A DNA stretch of 50,000 bases from Cristatella mucedo. Its lineage: Eukaryota > Bryozoa > Phylactolaemata > Cristatellidae. Where the stretch lies: the NCBI GenBank assembly GCA_009760855.2, contig WPIO01000128.1, positions 265,001-315,000 on the forward strand. Direction: 5' to 3'. Made by a program: the position numbers and the translations under genes. Shown here piece by piece: positions 44,854 through 50,000 of this stretch (its first letter is position 1; each line of letters begins with the position of its first letter). The notes beneath the pieces were generated by a model. It saw only the letters and a list, made by a program, of their open reading frames with translations, was not told where the DNA came from and did not search any database.

Positions 44854-45094
44854 CCCCTTCCTCTCCAGCTTCTGCCGCCGAGGTGCTGTGCAGGCAATCG
44901 TCTCTCTGTGTTTCTGACCTTTCCTTACTCGAACTTACTCGAACTCGAGCAACGTTTGCCACTGCCGAAGACTTGAAATTCGCTTTCGTGTGCCCCCAAG
45001 AAACCGGAGTCTACATTCAAGAGACCAGAGGTCGGCGCGGCGTTTGGCCAAAGCGGGCTTTCAGCTTCACGACGAGCCTCGATGGCCCCCACGA

Positions 45095-45238
45095 GCTGAG
45101 GTGCTCGCTCTTCACGACCTCGAGGTCGTGGGTTCGAATTCTGCAGTAGGCGATTCTGTATTGCCAACTGCAAGCGGTGGGAATAGTCACTAAGGCTCTC
45201 CTACCGCTATACCAGTGAGGCTGTGAAATCAGCTAGCG
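45095..45238 (+). mobile_element. SINE family A copy in intron 6
   Basis: Full layout: head gctgaggtgctcgctcttca, inverted repeat cacgacctcgaggtcgtg, B box GGGTTCGAATTC, body caactgcaagcggtgggaat, tail gaggctgtgaaatcagctag. Confidence 0.8.
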
Positions 45239-46234
45239 TCTTGTAAGCTGCTTACTCAGCCGTAGCGCTGTTTGGTCATTAGTCGGAAAATGCCGTTCTC
45301 CGCAAGAGCCGCCGCCGCCGCCGCATGGTTCGCGCACTAATTCTGGCTCCTGCAGTAGCTCACAGCAACTGGCGCTAGCTCGGCGAAGCCGGTCATCTTC
45401 TTGTGTACTTAGCCAGGTCAGACCTGAATGAACCTTCTCTTGTTACAAGTGCTCGAGCAAACTTCCTAGCGATGCTTCGTCCCGCTGTTTGTGAAGCGCA
45501 TGCAGAATATCTTCGGTAAAGTCGCTTTGCTCGCTTAGCCCGTGGCGCATGCCGCCGCACCGGCACCTGTTTGCATCTGATTTGCGTAGCTAGGGACGAA
45601 AAACAGGCCAGACGGTCGTGCTTAAATGCGCCGCATCGTAAACGCGTAGCGCAGGTCGGGGCGGCGGAAAGGACACGTCAGACTAGGAGGCTCACAACTG
45701 AAGACGCCGCTGAGCAATAGTTGAGCGAGTGAGTTCGGCGTTCAAGTGTTGAGCGAGTGAATTCGGCTGCTCTGTGTCTCCGGGGCTGCAAAATAAAAAG
45801 TTCTGTTACCAGCGGTCTCGAATGAAAGCGAGATGCAGCTAGTTCTTTGTCACTAGAAATCACGACAGTGCGAGAAGACCGAATGGCTGCAGCACTAAGC
45901 TTCCGGCATCGGAACGTACCTGTGATGATTTGGAATCATTTAAGTCTCAGCCATCTGTTTCGGCCAGCTTTCCCACTGGTACAGTAAAGTTGCCTTTTCT
46001 GTTCCGGAGTGCTTTTCGCGATTCATTCATCGTGTTACTATTCAGAGGGCATACTAAGGGGGTGACGTGTTTTTTGTTTGCTTTAGCATAGTGGCCTAAG
46101 CGTGGCGCTTGTTCTTTCTTTGACACGCTTGTTACAGTGCGTGCTGTTAACCATTGGTATAGATTGATTGTCTTGCAGTTGTTAAGTTGAGTTGAGTTGT
46201 GAAGTGTCTGGATCCATGGATTCATTTCAATTAG

Positions 46235-46337
<103 letters not shown>

Positions 46338-46689
46338 GGGCCCTCTTAATCGCTCGAGGTTTGCTCTATACTTTGAGTTTCGTTCTTTTATCAACTGGGA
46401 GCCTGAACTGATACTTCAGCAAAGTCGCAGCATGACTGAATCTTGGGGCCTGTAAGACCAACCCCATTTATAGCATTTATTGCGACCTCATTTATAGTGG
46501 CCTTGTGTGAAGCTACCTTCGGTACGAGTGCTTCTTATTATAGCTACCTATACGAACTCGACGTGTCTGTACTCCTGCTTCCGGTCTCAGGATCCGGTCT
46601 CTTTCTGCTGCATCAGATCTTGACCGCATATCTACGAACTATTTCCCTTGTCATCGGGGCCGTTGAATTGTGAGCATTGGTGACACCTC

Positions 46690-47345
46690 TCACTGAAGCT
46701 GATCTGTGCAGTTGTGTCATCCCATCTAGACTTTTGCCAACCACTGCTTGCACGTCTTTGGACTGTCCAATATGATGCAAACAGTTGATGCAAAAAGTCT
46801 GCGGCTACTGTAGCTTTGTTGGTCGTGAGCATCGCGAGTATCAAATTCTCATAATTCTCGTCAACCTTCACTGGGTCCTCTACAAACAGCGTGTGGACCT
46901 CGAGCTTTCGTCCTTTCACTCTCTTGCTGAGGCCTATTTTCTACACTAATTCCTTATCAGGCTTCCCATTGTATCAACCGCTCATCTAACTCAAGTCGTT
47001 TAGCTTTACCAATGATGCACTTCTAATCCTTTAGAAACCGGTGCCTTCAGCTACTCTGCCCCCAAGACCCGGACCTCTCTGCTGGCTGACATAGCGACAT
47101 TCCCTTCCTTGACGGCATTTCAGAGAAACTACGAGCCCACTAAGCTCCTAACAGTATTTGGGCCATCCTTGCTAATTATCTTTTGGGCGCTTATGCCTGC
47201 TAAAATAGTATCAACTTCAATTATACCAACGAACCTATTGGCATGGTTCTTCTGAAGCACCCATACATAAAGTGCCAAGAAAGAGATTTAGTTCCATTAG
47301 GCTGCTGTGCAAATGCTTAACTATTTTTTGTGATATAATTATTAT
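46690..47345 (+). mobile_element. Degenerate LINE 3' part inside intron 6
   Basis: In the same orientation as the gene. At 46714 the frame reads VSSHLDFCQPLLARLWT, equal to the xxSRLDYCNSLLxGLP motif. At about 46831-46900 it reads NLHWVLYKQRVDLEL, equal to LHWLPxxQRIxFKL. At about 47036-47100 ETGAFSYSAPKTRTSL matches the C-terminal block. The tail near 47270 is aaagtgccaagaaagagatt, followed by an ATT-rich end. This is the same design as the C-family repeats. Stops and frameshifts show the copy is dead. Confidence 0.72.
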
Positions 47346-47973
47346 TATTATAGAGACTTAGCTCTCCTACCAGAGTGTCATGCAAACGAATTGCTATGAT
47401 TATCATCATCGTCGTTGTTGTTATTCTAGTTGATTGTCAGTGCTCCCATGACAGGTCGGCTTCTTCATTGCCATGAGCTTGGGTGACTTCTTATGTGGCC
47501 TTTTTCGAGAGTAGGACTCATTGCACCAGCTGTAGTAACCATCTGCCGATTGCATGTGATCCCGCGGACCACCGTGCTTTGCTTAGTGCCGTTTCACTGC
47601 ACAAAAACCTTTGCTGCCGCACTATCGACACGATTTGTACCTGGGCCATCACTCATCGCAAACATTGGAACAGCTTGTTGCGAATGAGGTCAATGGAACT
47701 ACATCCTCTCTCTTACGACTTGGACGCCCATACATGTGACGGCAGCAGTTTGCTCGCCCAGCGGCTTGCACTGGTTTTAGCAATCTTTGAAGGGATTTTG
47801 CTGTATATGGATGCTGCTGCTACCATTTGCCCAATTCTCGAGCAGCCACTGACTGCACTCTCACCCTCTCTGGCTTACTACCACCCGGTGATACCTTCCT
47901 TCCATGCCTTGCAAATCGAGGCATCATCATCGGGGAAATGGTTTCACCCAACCTAACTTGTATGCTTTTGCAG

Positions 47974-48072
47974 AATGGCGACACATCTCTTCACATCGCA
48001 GCGGCTTTCCGGAGACGCAAAATTGCCAGGCTTCTCATGGAGGGCGGAATCGACTGGCAACTACGGAACAAG
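47974..48072 (+). CDS. ANKRD6: ANKRD6-like exon 7: ankyrin repeat 7
   Basis: This exon is 33 residues and starts NGDTSLHIAAAFRRRKIA. It continues RLLMEGG and ends IDWQLRNK. Vertebrate ANKRD6 has GDTALHVAAALNHKK at the same place, so the AAA plus basic stretch is shared. The acceptor is GCTTTTGCAG|AAT, a good site. The donor is AAG|GTGCGG, weak at +4 to +6. The next intron is only 386 bp, and about 190 bp of it is a CT tract. A Trp replaces the usual small or polar residue in the finger loop (GGIDWQ). Confidence 0.9.
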
Positions 48073-48108
48073 GTGCGGCTCCGGTGCCATACAGCCCGAG
48101 TGCGGTTG

Positions 48109-48112
<4 letters not shown>

Positions 48113-48174
<62 letters not shown>

Positions 48175-48310
48175 TCTCTCTCTCCTCTCTCACTCTCTCT
48201 CCTCTCTCTCTCCCCTCTCTCTCCCTCTCTCTCTCTCCCCTCTCTCTTTCTCCTCTCTCCCCTCTCTCCCCTCTCTTTTTCTCTCCCTCTCTCTCATCCC
48301 CTTTCTACTC
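48113..48310. repeat. (CT)n tract in intron 7
   Basis: About 55 bp of pure CT, then CCTCTC-type interruptions. It makes up half of this 386-bp intron. Confidence 0.96.
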
Positions 48311-48458
48311 CCTCCACCACTCTTCTTTTCTTGCTGTGGTTGCTTGCTTTCTGGCGATCGTTTGTAATTGCCTGCTGCTGCAGCTGCTTCGAGCCGCCGT
48401 GCTCCCCGGCAGCCAGGCAATCGTACTGTGCTCGTCTTGATCGTGCTTGTGCTTGCAG

Positions 48459-48530
48459 CAAGGTGAGACGGCCATCGACACAGCATGCAGGAAAGAGAAT
48501 CACGAGATTCTCGACATAATCAAGACATCA
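48459..48530 (+). CDS. ANKRD6: ANKRD6-like exon 8: C-terminal cap ankyrin repeat
   Basis: This exon is 24 residues and starts QGETAIDTACRKENHEIL, ending DIIKTS. It is a shortened closing repeat, as in vertebrate ANKRD6, where the last repeat begins GQTPLETAR and breaks off after the second helix. The acceptor is GCTTGCAG|CAA and the donor is TCA|GTAAGC, so the protein continues in phase 0 into exons to the right of this window. No further exon of the family (basic linker, coiled coil) is visible up to 50000. Confidence 0.86.
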
Positions 48531-48628
48531 GTAAGCTCTGCGCTCTGCTACCCCTGGGTGCCTTCTCCCGGTGGCCATCAGCAATGCCACATGTTCCATC
48601 GTCGCTGCTGATGTATGTGCTCACTTCA

Positions 48629-48662
48629 TCTCTCTCTCTCTCTCTCTCTCTCTCACTCACTC

Positions 48663-48740
<78 letters not shown>
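48629..48740. repeat. (CT)n microsatellite after exon 8
   Basis: CT with CACTCACT and GT interruptions, about 100 bp after the exon 8 donor. Confidence 0.96.
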
Positions 48741-48742
<2 letters not shown>

Positions 48743-49069
48743 AAGCATCACCTAGTTCATGTGCTAGAAATCAAGATTCAAGCACTGTGACCACTCAGAC
48801 AAATCCCTGTTCCGTGTAGGGCAGCCATTAAAGCACCCGAGCATTGTTCAAGCTCGGAAATGCGACATGTACAGCCGGTCCGTATACACAAATTTGCTAT
48901 GAGTCTCAGCAAACTACATTTAAACCTCTGGCGAATAATTGCGCACGCCTATGCACCTAGGCTGTGCAGCGCTGCAGCTGGTCGCTGGATGCTTTTGCCT
49001 AAGGCCCTGCTTCGGGCTGACTGGCTCCCCTGAGTGCTGATTGTCTCCCCTGACTGTCGACAAAAATAC

Positions 49070-49203
49070 TAGCCGATTTAACAGCCTCGTTTGTTAGCAA
49101 CAGAAGAACTTCTGTGGCTATGGCTACTGCTTGCAGTGGCAATAAAGAGTCGTCCACCAGAAGGATTCGAACCCGCGATCTCCGGACCGAGTTCGTGAGG
49201 CCC
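49070..49203 (-). mobile_element. SINE family A copy downstream of exon 8
   Basis: On the minus strand: B box CGGGTTCGAATCCTTC, body ccactgcaagcagtagccat, tail gaggctgttaaatcggctag. Confidence 0.75.
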
Positions 49204-49479
49204 TGTGGTGGCTCTGCCAGGAACTGGTTAGTGGGGCCGACCTTTAAAAGGCAGCTTAAGTTTGATCTAGAACGAATCTGCTGATCTCAGCAGATAGCAC
49301 TCCCTATCTTCGGTTCGTTTGGAAGGGGCTGCAGGTGGCACCATGGCCCTGACCGGGGATGCCAGCTCGGTTGTTGACCCGGTAAACAGTTCCTGTTCAG
49401 CAGGAAGATTGGACCCTTTGTTGCTACTTTCTATTTGCTACCTCCTACAGTAGGGCAGTGACTTGAGAGCAGCTCTCTG

Positions 49480-49700
49480 TTCATATGCCCTCTACTCCCC
49501 GAGGCCTGCTCTCCTTAAGGCCTGCCGGCCCTCCTATATTCCCCGTGGCCCCTCCTATTCCTACGCCCGACCGTCGCCAATGACGAAATTGTGTTTTAAT
49601 TCCAAATGATGAGCAACGATTTTGCACTGTAATTTTTCATTAATTTCGGGTCTAGTCCTGCCTAGATGAAAAATCATTTGGGTCTTGTCCCCTGCAAACG
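49480..49700 (+). mobile_element. E-family dispersed repeat
   Basis: C-rich left part (cctatattccccgtggcccc), then ttttaattccaaatgatgag, then aatttcgggtctagtcctgc, ctagatgaaaaatcatttgg and gtcttgtcccc. Same orientation as the other two copies. Confidence 0.6.
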
Positions 49701-50000
49701 AACTTCGAAGGATTAGATCCCCTTGATTAAAATCCTGGCTCCATCAGCTGCTTCGACAGATGTGTCAATGTCTGCTTCGGTAGGAGGCACTAAGCGATTG
49801 TCTGCAGCAGTGCATTGACGCATCTGTCTCCTCCGGACTCTGAATGAACCTCCTCCGGTGATGTGCTTGCTGTCTGCTATGACCGACAAGAGTGCCGCAT
49901 GACCTTCGAACTCTGAACGGCACGTGACCTCCGACCTCTCCAGGTGCCTCAGGCGTCCAGCTTTCAGAAGCACGAGCAGTCGGCCGAGTTCGAGTACAAC

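Noticed and set aside
48900-50000. Further ANKRD6 exons (linker or coiled coil)
   Set aside because: Only SINE A, E-family sequence and short frames were found. No basic linker or heptad pattern between plausible splice sites.

Overview
This window is animal genomic DNA that is mostly non-coding. It has short exons with GT-AG introns, tRNA-derived SINEs, degenerate non-LTR retrotransposons (LINEs), hAT-type mini-transposons, very long GA/CT, GT/CA and CTG microsatellites, and CpG-dense patches. There are no operons, Shine-Dalgarno sites or dense ORFs, so it is not prokaryotic. The SINE and LINE landscape suggests an invertebrate, perhaps a lophotrochozoan such as a mollusc, annelid or flatworm. 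The sequence alone does not fix the phylum.

The one gene I can identify lies on the + strand from 33485 to beyond the right edge. Eight coding exons (33485-33667, 37694-37795, 39670-39777, 41628-41723, 42608-42706, 43239-43337, 47974-48072, 48459-48530) join in phase 0 at every junction and give 286 residues of consecutive ankyrin repeats. The repeats align one-to-one, in order, with the N-terminal ankyrin domain of ANKRD6/Diversin (relative of Drosophila Diego), a Wnt and planar-cell-polarity scaffold. The C-terminal half of the protein is not in the window.

The region 1-33200 holds no gene I can name. It contains a CpG-dense patch next to an AT-only block (120-612), a LINE 3' fragment (930-1480), several dispersed repeat families, E-box repeats at 3355-3404, a 12-bp minisatellite (5581-5710), GA microsatellites, an unidentified open frame at 8984-9394, a SPIN-like hAT mini-transposon (9818-9991), a second hAT-like MITE (21659-21800), a minus-strand LINE reverse transcriptase remnant (23480-24475), a long CpG-rich belt (25080-28660) with a 50-bp palindrome, and a possible alanine-rich first exon near 28475.

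The introns of the ANKRD6-like gene are full of repeats. They hold huge CT tracts on the coding strand, two (CTG)18 runs, perfect palindromes, many SINEs and another LINE remnant (46700-47340). Three observations stand out: the SPIN-like element, a family known for horizontal transfer between animals; a 3' tail shared by LINE and SINE copies, pointing to a LINE/SINE partnership; and the strict one-exon-one-repeat, phase-0 structure of the gene. I saw no evidence of a novel multi-gene system.
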